From NCBI GenBank assembly GCA_021234535.1, contig CM037842.1, positions 3,251,315-3,315,314 on the forward strand: 64,000 nucleotides of DNA, read 5' to 3'. A program made the position numbers and the translations under genes. The notes below the pieces were generated by a model. That model was not told the DNA's origin. It was given only the letters and a program-made list of their open reading frames with translations, and searched no databases. Below are positions 39,270 to 52,200 of the stretch, in pieces (positions within the stretch are counted from its first letter, which is position 1; every line of letters starts with the position of its first letter). Source of the DNA: Stichopus chloronotus. Its lineage: Eukaryota > Echinodermata > Holothuroidea > Aspidochirotida > Stichopodidae.

Positions 39270-39284
39270 TGGAAGAAGGGCATC

Positions 39285-39535
39285 AGGCTTTAGGCTTTAG
39301 CTTGCTATCTTGTAGTAGATATCAATATTACCATTTTATGTTCGGTTTGCTTGCCACCATTTTATGTTTGAAGAATGTTTGGCTCTAATTTACAATCAGT
39401 GCGCGGAACAAGGTCTCTGTGAGATGTGGCTGTAGTAAACTATTACAAATCCCCATGTGTAGGCCCTGTGTTGAAATCAATGCATGTTGGCGATGAAATA
39501 CGCAACTCCTTGGAATGCCCTCTTGTTTTTTTATT
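39285..39535 (+). repeat. Dispersed repeat R3, copy upstream of the right receptor
   Basis: It shares ccattttatg, gtctctgtgaga, atttgtaatagtttac-like words and gatacgcaactcc with the reverse complement of about 44705-44965. The two copies bracket the Ig and transmembrane exons of the right gene in inverted orientation. A fragment (gcaactccgtggattgcc) occurs at about 12905. Confidence 0.65.
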
Positions 39536-40257
39536 TGTTTTTTTTAACTTGACTGTAGTGCTCCATAGCAAAAGATCCTGAGAGACTCCCGGTGTTCTAA
39601 CTCATTTTAGCTCTTTGGTACCAAGTTGATAATATTTTCATAAATATTCATCAACTAAAATTGTTCTAATTGGGTTATAACGTATTTAAATTACGACAAT
39701 ACTGGATGCTAGACGATATCACTGAGGTGTACAGCAAGTGCAGCGCAATGAATTTTGAAAAAGCTCGGTAGAATTAGCTTTATTCATTGCCTACACAACG
39801 TTGTTTCGCCACATACAAACAAAACGGCAGGGTAATGTCTTTCTTTTCCCTTTCGTGTATTACTAGTCTACCATCAATAACTAAATGCATTTGCTAACAA
39901 AGTAGAGTATTCCAAAATTTAAAAGTTTCAAAATGTGACTACAATTCCTTCCAAAAGATTGCACTTTGTGTCTAATGTGTAACAGGTCTAGTGCTTTCAG
40001 CAGCAATGCGTAGACGGAAACTTTATTCGTTGTAGATCTGCCTAGAAATTAAAGCGTAATAGTGCCCTACATATTAATCTCTCTGAAAATGAAAGTGACA
40101 ACTGCACACAAATAATCGCTCACTTGCATACGTGGAACGATATACGAAGAAAGATCAGATCAATGTGATAAGTGAGTCACAACAATTAAGAGTGTTTGGA
40201 ATTGTGATACGTCAGGAGTTATTGTCTATCCACTGGCTGAGGAAAACTTTCGGGAAT

Positions 40258-43200
40258 ATGTGTTCTTTACGTGGTACAGTACATTATGTAATACAGAATA
40301 TTTCTGAGATATTATCTGTCTTGTTAGTCTTATCTCCCAGCTACTATTATTTTCTTTTTGTTCCAGTTCTTCTGCTGATCCATGTGACCATAACACATAA
40401 AGCAACAGCCGAGAATGAAGTACCAATTTCGACAGTGGTATTTCAGCTAAACGGAAGATCTTGTTTGATATGTCCTCTTGCACCTGATACTGATAAAGAA
40501 AGTGTGAGTTGGATGCTGGGCGAAGATCTTATTGTCAGAAACGGTTTACCACGTGGACACCCAATTGTTCGCATTGACATGGAAACGAGTTCATGTAATG
40601 AATCAAACTACTCACTGAAGTTGTCCAATGTCACAAAGACTCTGCAGCAGAAGGGGAACTTTACTTGTTGGAAATATTCAACCCTTAAAGCCATATTCCA
40701 ACTGCGCGGTATGTATAACAATTAAGTGAAATAACGTAACTGTTTTCTTCATCCAGAAACACTGCATGTCCTCTCGTTATGATACGTCACCCTAGATACT
40801 ACGAGCAAAATACTCCCTGCCTTAATGGCATTAACATCGTGGACAACGATCCATCCAAGACAAATAAAACATCATTAACACGTTTCAAATGTTCAGCATA
40901 TAGCTTAGGGTAATGTTGGTTGTAAGTTCGTAATGTTGATCAACGGACGATGAGTGCAATTCAGTAAATTACAGCTTTACGCTATCCTATGGTTACCAAT
41001 TTTTGATACTTTAAGTTGTAGAATTGCTAGACACAAATGAAATACCAATTTTCACCAACGTATTAAAATAGGAAATTCACCCACAATTTCCAAAACTAAG
41101 CCTTCATTACACTGGAAGTCATAGGTAGATAACTCTTATTAAAGACTGCAACATAGGAGGTTTGCATAGGCCCGTTTAATGAGAATAATAACAAACGAAA
41201 GTGTACACATCATGAAGTTATTCGTCTTTAATTTAATTTCTATATTTTCTTCGGATACGTTTCTCTTTCTGCAAGCAGCAAGACCTTCCGTTACCATAGT
41301 AAAAGGTTATACCACTATACAAAGACAGTTACGATTCATTCCTGGACTACAAGAAGAATTGGAATGTCGTGTAAAAAACGCAATTCCACCATTCAATATT
41401 ACTTGGCTCATAAATGGTGTGAACCACAAACATTACACAGAAAAAAATCAAACGGAATTTGCGTTAACTCTTGACATCAGCAGAGCTAACGAGTATACGA
41501 CAATAACATGTCTTGTTAGTGGAGACTACATAGTGAAACAATTTCTACATATTCAAGTCATTCTTCCCACGGAAGAACCAAATACTTTTGAAGAACAAGG
41601 TAAGTACTTATCACGATCAATGCAGTTAACCATTCGCTCCTATTTTCTTCTGTTCACAAAGTCAGTATGTAAATATTTAGTTAAGAAGGAGCAAATCAGT
41701 TTTGATATAGATCAAACACACATGCTCAGATATTCTATGCATTTTGTTATTTAGTCGTAAAAATATCCTGCCGATGCGTCCTCATTGGAAAGGTATGCAA
41801 AAAAAATATTGCGGTATCGACAAATTCCAACCATTGACGCTAGTTCTGGGTACTACGACCGAACAAGGGTAAAGCAACATTCGCATAGTTAGGATTAGCA
41901 CACTAGAATTAGGAACACACTCAATACCTCGTTAGCAAAGTATTGTACATAATTGCATCGCTTATCTTCGACATGGTATGGTCGTAAGTCAAAGTTTGTT
42001 CATGCTTACTTGTGAATACTGGTGCAACATTTTCTTGTAATGTTATCTCTCTTCAGAGCCGACTGGTTTCATTCCGCTGTACGTTTTAATACCGATCCTG
42101 TTTATTACATCCATGTTGACAAGTTTTTTCCTATATTATAGGACCCAAGGTGAGATTGAAATTTCATAAACAACATATTTTGACAATGACTGTAAACTCT
42201 GTCATGATTTGTCACTAAAAGGACTACAGAGAAAATAAGCAGACAGAACAGTTCACTTTTTTATTCTTTTTTATTTTGTTGCAGAGCGTAGCAAAGATGC
42301 AATTCATATTCGGTAAGTAGTTTCGTTAAGAAAACAAGTCCCTTTTTTCATGTTGTTTTTTCCTTAGAGGAAAAACTTTTTCTCGAGATAAAAAAAATAC
42401 ACAGGCAGTTTTTCATCTCGTGGCACATATAGTATATATTTGTAGCAAATTATTTACACTCTAACTTGTTTACAACACCACAAACGTAAACCTGGAGATC
42501 AGACAAAGAAACAGACTGATTTTCAACATTTTGTTTTCAATCACAATGTGTCAAACAATGCTCAGAGAGCTGCGAATTAAATTGTTGAATACTTTTAATT
42601 TTAGCTTACTAAAACTTGTAGTAGAAAGACAAATGATCCGTGGTAGCTAATGATAATATGTTTCATACACTTCATCTCAAGACATCATCCAGCTCGAAAA
42701 CATCCTGGAAGGGTAGATAACTCTGAAGATACTACGGAATAACTTGTATACGATGATTTAAACGCTGCATTTGAAGATCAAAATCAAAAGGCCAAAAAAT
42801 GCCCAAGTAAAGGACTCTATAAGACAAAACGATCTCTAGTCATTACATGACCCATAGTTGACACACTCCTTCGTTATCACGATATTATGAATTATACAAA
42901 TAATTTTATAAGGTAACTGGCATCCCCCCATCCCTGAAAACTGCCTACCAATCAGGTGTTTTACTTTTAATTGAGATTTCATTCATTCCTTTCTTCAGTG
43001 AGATAAAAGAACAACAAATTGTAGTATCTGTGGGCCTCAGAACAGATCTATGAATTCAAACTAAAGCTGCTTGTGCTCCTGCATTAATTTCTTTTCTTGA
43101 CGTTTAGGCTCATGGGATGTAGTAGCACACAATTTTAATAACAACCTGTTTGGAAGCAATAGAAAATAAGTCTTGAAACATATTGAGTGATAGTCCTGTT

Positions 43201-46200
43201 AATAGGTAGCTGACATATAATGGAAATGCTGCAATGTATTAATTCCGTGTATACGATATGCTGTTAAAACATACCAGGAAATAATCAAATGACATACGCA
43301 TGTAAATAAGCGAGGCTACAAATATATGGTTGCACTCTCTATTTGAGTTCACGTGACTGTTTCTAAATTCCCCTTTTTAAGTGTCTCTTTATTCCCTAAG
43401 GTACACTATTAGTTTTGATTTATGCTAAGTTATAATGAGATTTACACTTTTGATGTTTACGGCTGGGGTTTCCTGTGCATTACAGACAAGGAAATAAAGC
43501 GTGTTTCTCCTTCATCTATTAAATAATGGTACGCAGGCTTCCTTCTTGCCATTTACCTCCTATAACCACGTTTATGAGAATTATCATGTAAAAAGTGTTG
43601 ACTAATGTCAGTTTAAAGGGAAATAGGGCTTTTAGAATACACCAACATGACATACAAAAGAAAATAGCTTTAATCATTGTTAAACCATTCCGTCTCATCA
43701 ATAAACATCTACCGAAGCTTCATCTCCTCAAAACATTATGCATGTGATGAGTAATGGAAAATGCATCATTTGAATTTTGAAAAGTTTGGGTGAACAAATT
43801 AGCGTTGAGTAAGAAATAACTGAATTTCTATCTGTGAGAAGCTTATTTTTTGACAAGAAGGCTACTGTCCTTCCTTGTTTTGAATAAGCTATCGTTCTAT
43901 GTCCACAAACATTGGTTTCAAAAATATGAATGCTTTCATTAAAACAAACGCCCTATTTCCTTTTAGTTGACTACAAATGCATCGTTAAGGTCGTAAAATT
44001 ACAGTAATCGATGGATATGTATGTAGAGTAAGCAGTCGTTACAGAGACATGTGTAGGATACATCTCTTCCTGTAAAGCGCTACTGGCATGTAATATTCAC
44101 AAAGAGTCAAGGCTAAAATAACCGAGATAACACTGATCTTAATATATTATGTTACAGTGTGTTCATTGTAATGCAGGCGGAATTTAACTCTTAAAGGAAC
44201 TTTCGTGTTGACGTTGAAAGTTTTAGGGGAAAAACATGAATTAGAAAACAAGAACATCAAAGCTACTTTACTCGTGGCAAAGATGCCAATTTTGAATTGT
44301 AGAGGAACAACATCCTACCACAGCAAGTTGCACATGTCCATATCAACCGGTTTCCAGTAACTGTATTTGTAAGTTATGATCGCAGCTGTGATTACAGCTC
44401 CGTAGTGCTATATTTGTAGCACTAACTGTCCGGAGTGTTGCTTCTCTCGGCTTTGAAACAAAGAATGTGGGAACATCCTATCACAACAAATGTTCATTGC
44501 AAGCGAACGGTTGGGTAGTGTGAAAACTGTGTTCATACTGGACATAATAATAAAGGTATGAAAAACTCAAAATTCAAGACCAAAAACACGAAGAATCAAC
44601 TTGTTTGTACGACTGAACATGGTTGGAACACTTTAACCTTTTAGAAGCTCCGAATGAGAAGAAAAGGTGTCGCTAACAAAACCCACGTTATTTAATTATC
44701 AATTAAATTCATTAACAAGAGGGCAATCCACGGAGTTGCGTATCTCATCGCCAACAAGCATTGATTAAAATACAGGGCATGCACACGGGATTTGTAATAG
44801 TTTACTGCAACCAAATCTCACAGAGACCTAGTTCGGGGAACAGGTTGTAATGGGTGGCAAACATTCTTCAAGCATAAAATGGTCATAAGGATCTCAATAC
44901 TGATATCTACTGTAATGTAGCAAACTTAAGGTTATAGCCTGGTGCTACTAGGCTCAAGTAACAAATGTACCTGTGCATATAACGCTACGCAACACAATTA
45001 TAGCATTGGGTTATTCCATGTAGGTTAGGCTTAGTGACTAGAGTTAGGGGCAGGATATAAGAGCATCGCTCTATGGGTATTTGCACATACGTCTCCTATT
45101 TACATGTGCAGGACCTGGTTCTGCTAAAATTATTGTTTGACTTAAAAATAATTTTCTCGTAAAAGACATTATCGACAGGGGCCAGTTCTGCTAAAGATGT
45201 TTTGGCTAAAGTTAAAAAGGTAGCGTCTATTGACCCAGATGCTGGCTCTAAGTTTGTTACCAAACAATTATACATTTTCACCAGTTTACTATAAGAGTAA
45301 TATACTGTATTTTCATTATTGTGTTCATAGGAAGGGCCTTGCAAAATATTGCTTATAATGCCTAATTAGCTCTCAAAATATGGTGGAAATACAAATTTTG
45401 GGGCACAATTGGCTTCTTTTCTCAAAAATCAGCAAATTTCACTCTCTTTACTACAAAAGTGATATACCTTAAATATTTCACTCTCAGGCATTTTTTTCTC
45501 AAAATTTTGCATTAAATGCTCAAATACTTCTCAAGATATACTGGAAATACAAATTTTTGGGCAAAATTGGCTTTTCTTCTAAAAAATCAGCAAATTTGAT
45601 TCGATTTACCATACACCTTATACATCTCGCACATATTGGCATCATGCACAACCTTACCAAGTTTCAACTTAATCGCTCATACGCTTTTCAAACTATACTA
45701 GAAAAAGAATTTGGACAGGTCCGGACGCACACAAATACATACTCACGCACGCACACGCACACACATTGGCACGGACACGTTTTCATTTATACCACTCAAC
45801 AGGACCCTCCTGTACCCATAGTCACTCTACCATGGGGTACCACTGGGTGTCGCTACTCATTCACTCCAAGCGCTTCCATGGCAACCATTCTCCCATGGGT
45901 GCACAGTACAATATATAGCTCCACTAGCCAAGTGTTTACAATATCTCATCTAGCCCCTATAGGGCGATGAGCTAAAAAATAATGTGCATCTATGCTTGAA
46001 AGAGAATAGACATTCCATTGGAATGTGAGAAATGACATCACTAAGAGCAACATGCCGTCTCTAGAAACATTACATTTCGTGGCATACAATTACCCCCAAA
46101 AATCACCTTTCTAGCTCCTTTATAAAGATATGTATTTTTTACTACAATGTTAGCCTTCGCTTGGCTTAATAAAAAATCAAAATGCACATTGCCCGATCAC

Positions 46201-49200
46201 CTGTTATTCTAAAGTTTTCGTACATATGTAAAGTTTAGGGGTTTTACAATTTTGAACTATGTTTGAGTTTTCATGGAATAGAGAGAATTATAAGCACTAT
46301 CCTCTGACGACTTTCAAGACTTCACCAACATGATGGTTTTTTTTTTATCTTGATCAGGCGCAGAGGGGGGTCAAAAGTGAAAATTAATTGAAACATAGAT
46401 ATACAAATTCCTCAAATATTTTTATTGACCGTTACTTTTAGAAGCATACGACTTTAACAAAATATAAAGGGTTTTCGTAAATTTGTTTGTAATAAATAAT
46501 TCAAAGATCTCAATTGTATTAGCTCTTTCAGACCATTAGCGCACACATTAACAAATTAAAAAATAACGTATGGTACAATATGCGATAATATTTCTTGCTT
46601 CTTGATGATGCTGTTAACAGAGAAGTTTTGTTCACCATGTGTTGAAACTTAGCGTAACTCCTCCGCAATGTGATCAATGCATCATTACTGCACCGGGCGT
46701 CATATCCAGGCCCCTTAACAGTGTCTGATGTAATAAATGTGTAGCAACATATTATGATTGTCGGAACATAGGGATGTTGGAACATAAGTGTGTTCCCTAA
46801 ACCTAACCGTAGAATACCACGGTCTATTTTCACCTATTCATTTGGAGAGTAACCTTATTAACTGGTTCTATTTGCAGTCTCAGTGGTTGTTCTTGGGAAC
46901 CCTTTTAGAACGTCAACAATTTGAGAAATCGTTTCGTACAGTATGTAGGTTTCACGGCAGTCGAACAAAAATACAGCTAGTCCCAGATTGTGCGAAAAGT
47001 TGCACGTCATGCCATGACAAAGTATTCATTTTGAAATTCCTCAAGTTAATTGAGGGTCCCTAATGAGCCCAAGATGTCTTCCTGATTCTAAAACTATCAT
47101 TGTTAGTGGATGGAATAGATTGCCTGAATGGGATCTTACCTCCACTCAATACATTGTTTCAAGGTTACCATGCAGTGCTGTAGTCCATGCATGCAAGTCA
47201 TACCAAACTCTCCAATTCTGAAAACGAATCCTTTACATCGAGAAATTTAGACTGAGTCGTTTGAGTCCGATTCCAACAAATTTGAGTGAAGTGGAGCCTA
47301 ATGCTTAATGGGAGCACCACAAGTTTAGTTTTGACGAGGCATAACCACTGACACGTAACCCGAGCTTGGCAAGAGCGGTCCAGGTGCAAAGCCCTGTGAG
47401 GTTCCAGAAAGCGAAACTCAAGGGAAGCTCCGGAGAGCTCTTAGGTTTTAGAATATCTCTGGGTAAAATATTAATCTCAGAATAGGTATAATTTTGTTCT
47501 CAGTGCTTCATTAAAAAGACTTCAAAGTTTTAATTATTTTGGCTATTTCTCTCCTCTTCTCTTCTAAGTAGACAAGAAGAGAAGTTAGGAACCCCTTTGG
47601 GGTTCATGAGCAAAGCCAAGATGGGTGTCTAGATCCTGAGTTTTTAGCATATTTCTGTCTGAAAAATTAAAGTCATGATAGTGTACTTCAAATATGAAAG
47701 CCTAACGAAGCCTTTTGGGGTCCATGAGCAAACGATTCCCGGGGGTCCATGGCGTCAAGCCCCTGAAACTCTGAGGTCTTAGAATATCTTTGGGTGAAAA
47801 GTAAGTCCGATGGACTTCCTTAAACAGAAAGATATGAATGTAAACAGGTGATAGACATATATTTGTATGCATTGGTAAGGTCACTTCAGCGTAGTGGGTA
47901 ATGCAGTATAACATATATGGTTGATGAACTTCCCTGCAGTAGCTCACAAAGGCTGAACATAAAATCATTTTATTATTGAGTATTTGCTGATTTCAGCCAC
48001 ATTTGGCAAATACGACCCTCTCTTTCTGAAGGTTCCATCGCTATCCATACTTACAAAAACACAATTTCATGCCCTGCGAACATTTCAGTGATTTAATGTT
48101 GTTGGACAAATTTAACACTTTATAAGTGGTGAGGAACATGTTATAAAACAATAGGTAGTTGCGACACCAATTACTAATCGGGGACTAACGCCTCAGCTGT
48201 TCCTATGTGAGAAAAGGAAGGCATGAGCGGGGTCTTGGGGGTAATATTATCAAGTCGAATGACCCATGAAAAATCGGTCACATTAATACAGCAAACAACA
48301 TTAATAGCTATTTAGATATCAACCTGCAACAATGTCAACTTTTTCATTGTGTCACAGAAGTATGGAAGGAAAGTTTAAAAAAAATTGTTTACAGATCACA
48401 AAAGCTTTTAATATGAAACCTGAATCTGCTGGCTCCAAATCGAGTCTGCATTTTTACGCTGCTTATTTTCTAACTTTGCATTTCACATTTATGCCATCCA
48501 CTATCGTCAAGGGGTACCATTTCATAAATTAAGTTTATCATTATATGAAATACATTTTTTACCCATTAGGTGTTCAACATTTCTAGTGGAACATGTCTCC
48601 AAATGTTGCTCTTCAGAATCCACTTACTCAGTAACATACACCATTAAGTTAAACATAATGTAGTCGAATAGCTGAAATCAAGTTGATCGCCAAGCTATAT
48701 CGTCTGTAGCTTTTGAGCATATAATGAAATAAATGAGATAAAGGGTCTTTTGTCGATGCCTTCAGTCTTGCAATGCCTGAAAAATACATATAAATAATTT
48801 CCACACTTCACCTTATTTTTCGCCGTTTATGAAACGCTTGTCAACCTGTATTCCTGCTTTTCGTTACATCTGTGAGTATTTTTCCCCTTTTTTTCTTAGT
48901 ATTCTCGATTTAACGATTGGCCGTTGATAAAGTCAATACTTCTTAACAGATTGCTTGAGTTGGTTACAAGAACTCTGACTGCCCCTTTTTGTTTTGTTTT
49001 TTTCTTTAACGAATTGTGTGTAGTCATCCTGTGACGTACACTACAACACTAAACAGATCTGTCGAGGGAGAAGTTCAATACGAATCTCCTCAAGAGATGA
49101 TTGACGGTAGGTACTATTGGGCTATATATTGGGCTATAATATGGTACAACAATCCTGTCTAGAATTTTGTCCCTTAGTCTAAAATTAACTATAAACAGGA

Positions 49201-52200
49201 ATAATTTTACTTTCTCTTTTAATGACTCAGATATATATTTTTATGGAGACAATTATGTGCTAAATCGAAATGATTTTGAGTTGGTAAGTTTTATACCTGG
49301 CTCTGGGAGAAGAAAAAGGTGGATTGCTTCACCGAAATGGAAAGGCAAGTCGTCGGTGGTGGCAACTACTCTCTGCGGTGAGTTATTCGAATGATTCAAA
49401 GAAATGGTAGTGACAAAATTGTATTGTCATTATAATATATAAATGCTCTGGAAACTGTGTTAAAACCAATACAAGTAAGTATATGAACACTCTCTGTTAC
49501 TGAAACATCATAATGGTTGATTAAAAAAAGAAACTGAAATAATTCCATATGAAATATAATAGCACTTTTCAACATTATGTTAATTGTTTTTAAAGAACTA
49601 TTTTACGCTTTCCACTTATTTTCACTTACGTTTCTGTGTTCATTTGTGTGTAACTTTTTTTTTGTTGATTTCCCTTTTGTAGCTGAGATAGCAAAGACGG
49701 AAGACTGGCTTGATATGAGACTACTTGCTGAACATTTAAGGCATATTCCGAAACATGAAAACGTTGTAGCAATTTCTTGCTGTGATACTGATCGAAGTAA
49801 GTAACTAGTCACTGGTGTTTAGCAAATTTCCTATTTCATTTAAGAGCATCAGCCACAACTACAGCAGTCATTTCATTTTGCTTTAGTAACATTCAACATT
49901 GCATAAGAGAACGCTAGCAGGTCAAATTAAAGATAGATGCTTTATTAATCTTTTGCGTGTTAATGTTTGTTAAATAACATCAAGATTGTGTTATTGAGTT
50001 TTCTTTTTAGTTGCAATTGTTATGTTTCATGTTTTCGTATTTTTCTCGGCACAGTTCCTTACTATATTTATAGTGAACACGTCACAAATGGTACTCTTCG
50101 AGATATTCTCTCTAAGGCAAAGTATGATGAACTTTATTCCAAGACAATATATATGCAAGGACTGAGAGGAACCACAGAATCAACAGATGTTTACCCCATT
50201 GGATCATTCTTGTTAGAGCCTTTGAAAGCAATATTCTTTCTAGAATCTATAGACGTAAGAATTCAAATATTCTAAAGGATAAATAGAGAATATATTTTAG
50301 AAAGTGCTCTCTCTTCATTACAAAATACTAGGTAAAGTTTCATATAACATTTGTATCTCATCGCTATACATGTAATGTACGGGAGGAGATATTGTAGTTG
50401 CTTTGGAACCCAAGAATGTACTATGGTTCTCTCAGTTGCCATAGCAACAGTTTCCATGGACTGACATGGACTTAAGGTGACCAGACACCCCATTTGGGTA
50501 GGGGTCAAAATGTTTAAATATGTATGTGTGTGAGAAAGTTTCGAAATTAAAATTTCAATTTCAAAAGTTTGCGTCCGCAACTCCTCCTCGGCCGCAAAGC
50601 AAATGAGGGTCGATAGATAGGTGACCCTTCAGATTAAGTTGATTCCCCCGTCAAAATCTAAGGTCAGAGGTCAAAGTTCAGGGATTAAATTAGGGAAAAT
50701 GTTAGTTTTCCTGTATTTTTAATCAAAAAAATGGCTATTTACGTGAGACCTTATGCGACCACATGGGACCATATGACCGGTATAAAACACTTAATATAAA
50801 AATCATGTTTGTACGTGATATGGGGCCAAAGGTCGAGTTCAGACTTCAAAGGTAAAAATCATGGTTGTATGTGTTTCGGGATCAAAAGTCAAGTTCATGG
50901 GTCAGAGGTGACATTTGATTGCAAATAGTGCCTCCTAGACCGTAAAGCTGATGCGGGTCAAAGTAGCTAGATAGAAGCCCCATGGTCTGAAGTTGAGTCA
51001 GCAGTCAAAATTTAAGGTCAGAGGTCAAATGCCCAATATCTCATCAGCAAAATGCTTTGAAAAGGTTTGTGCTACACAGTGAGTCTAATGAACTTCAAAC
51101 TTGGTCGTTAGGTACCTGATTATGATATGTGGCGTTCACGCGATAGATGACGTAATATGACCATAGGGCACATAGTACAGGACAGCAGTTTCCGTTAGTG
51201 CAAGGGGCCAAAAAAATTATTAGATCTTTGCTTCTCCATACAATGTTAAATAATAGTTCAACATATGTAACTATGTTTGAACTGAGGGATTATATACAAT
51301 AATAATGTCATTTTTCATGTTTTTGATACCTCTACTCAGTATGGTTTTACTGTGACATGTACCTTAAACACGAGGGATTGAGTGGCTTACAGTACGTTTA
51401 GGCGGAAAAAGAGACTGAGTTATGCAAATAATTGTGACGTATTTGTTAGAACTATTGCAAAACGTATATGCGTAACATGTATAACCTTACTGTATGATAC
51501 TAATGGATCCATAAGCTTTGTAATTTAAATGTACAGAGGAACTTGTTTGTTTTGCCTTGTAGTGTGATCACATTGCTCTTTGTGCAAGAAAGGTTCTAAT
51601 GACGCCTAACATGACTTGCAAATTGTACGACTTTAACTTGCAATCATCTACCAAGAAATTTGTGGCCAGGGCAAACCTTGAGGTAAAACAGAAAAGGTTT
51701 ATTATAGTGTATGTAAATCTAGCATCACAAAAAAATATTTAAGAGGTTGAAAAATAAATCTTACGTCAGCAGATTTCCATCTAAATTGATTTAAATTTTA
51801 AATTGATTTAAATCATTTAAAATGTCGAAACACAATCACTTGATCTAAAGTGGTCAATTTTGCAATAATTTGTGACGTCTACCTTGTGGAACTGTTATTA
51901 TTCTCATTTGTTTCCTTTGGAAAGTTAATCTTTAGAAAAGATTAAAAGTTAACTGTTTCCTTGCGCAGCATATTTTATAGAGATAAGATGTATATCGGTA
52001 GTCAGATCACTCGATAGTAGTTAGACAGTGTTCACATTTGGTGACAAACTAAAGTGTAATGACTTTCCAAAAGAAACAGAGAGTAATTTGGGCATCGCAA
52101 TAACACCCTCACAAACTATTGCCTAATGTACCGGTAACATATAAATTATGAAAATCAACTAAACACGTTACATATGAGTTCAGTACTATACTGCGATGAT

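Larger units (their letters stand above)
42743..49023. other. Long intron of the right receptor
   Basis: No exon was recognised here. It contains the inverted R3 copy (44705-44965), a 158-bp-period tandem pair with CA tail (45384-45970), a threefold diverged repeat (47390-47815), and the inner end of the right repeat arm from about 48700. The corresponding left intron is only about 540 bp. Confidence 0.55.

Noticed and set aside
40132..40257. Start of the right receptor at 40132
   Set aside because: The codon at 40132 is GTG, not ATG; the first in-frame ATG with a following hydrophobic run is at 40258.
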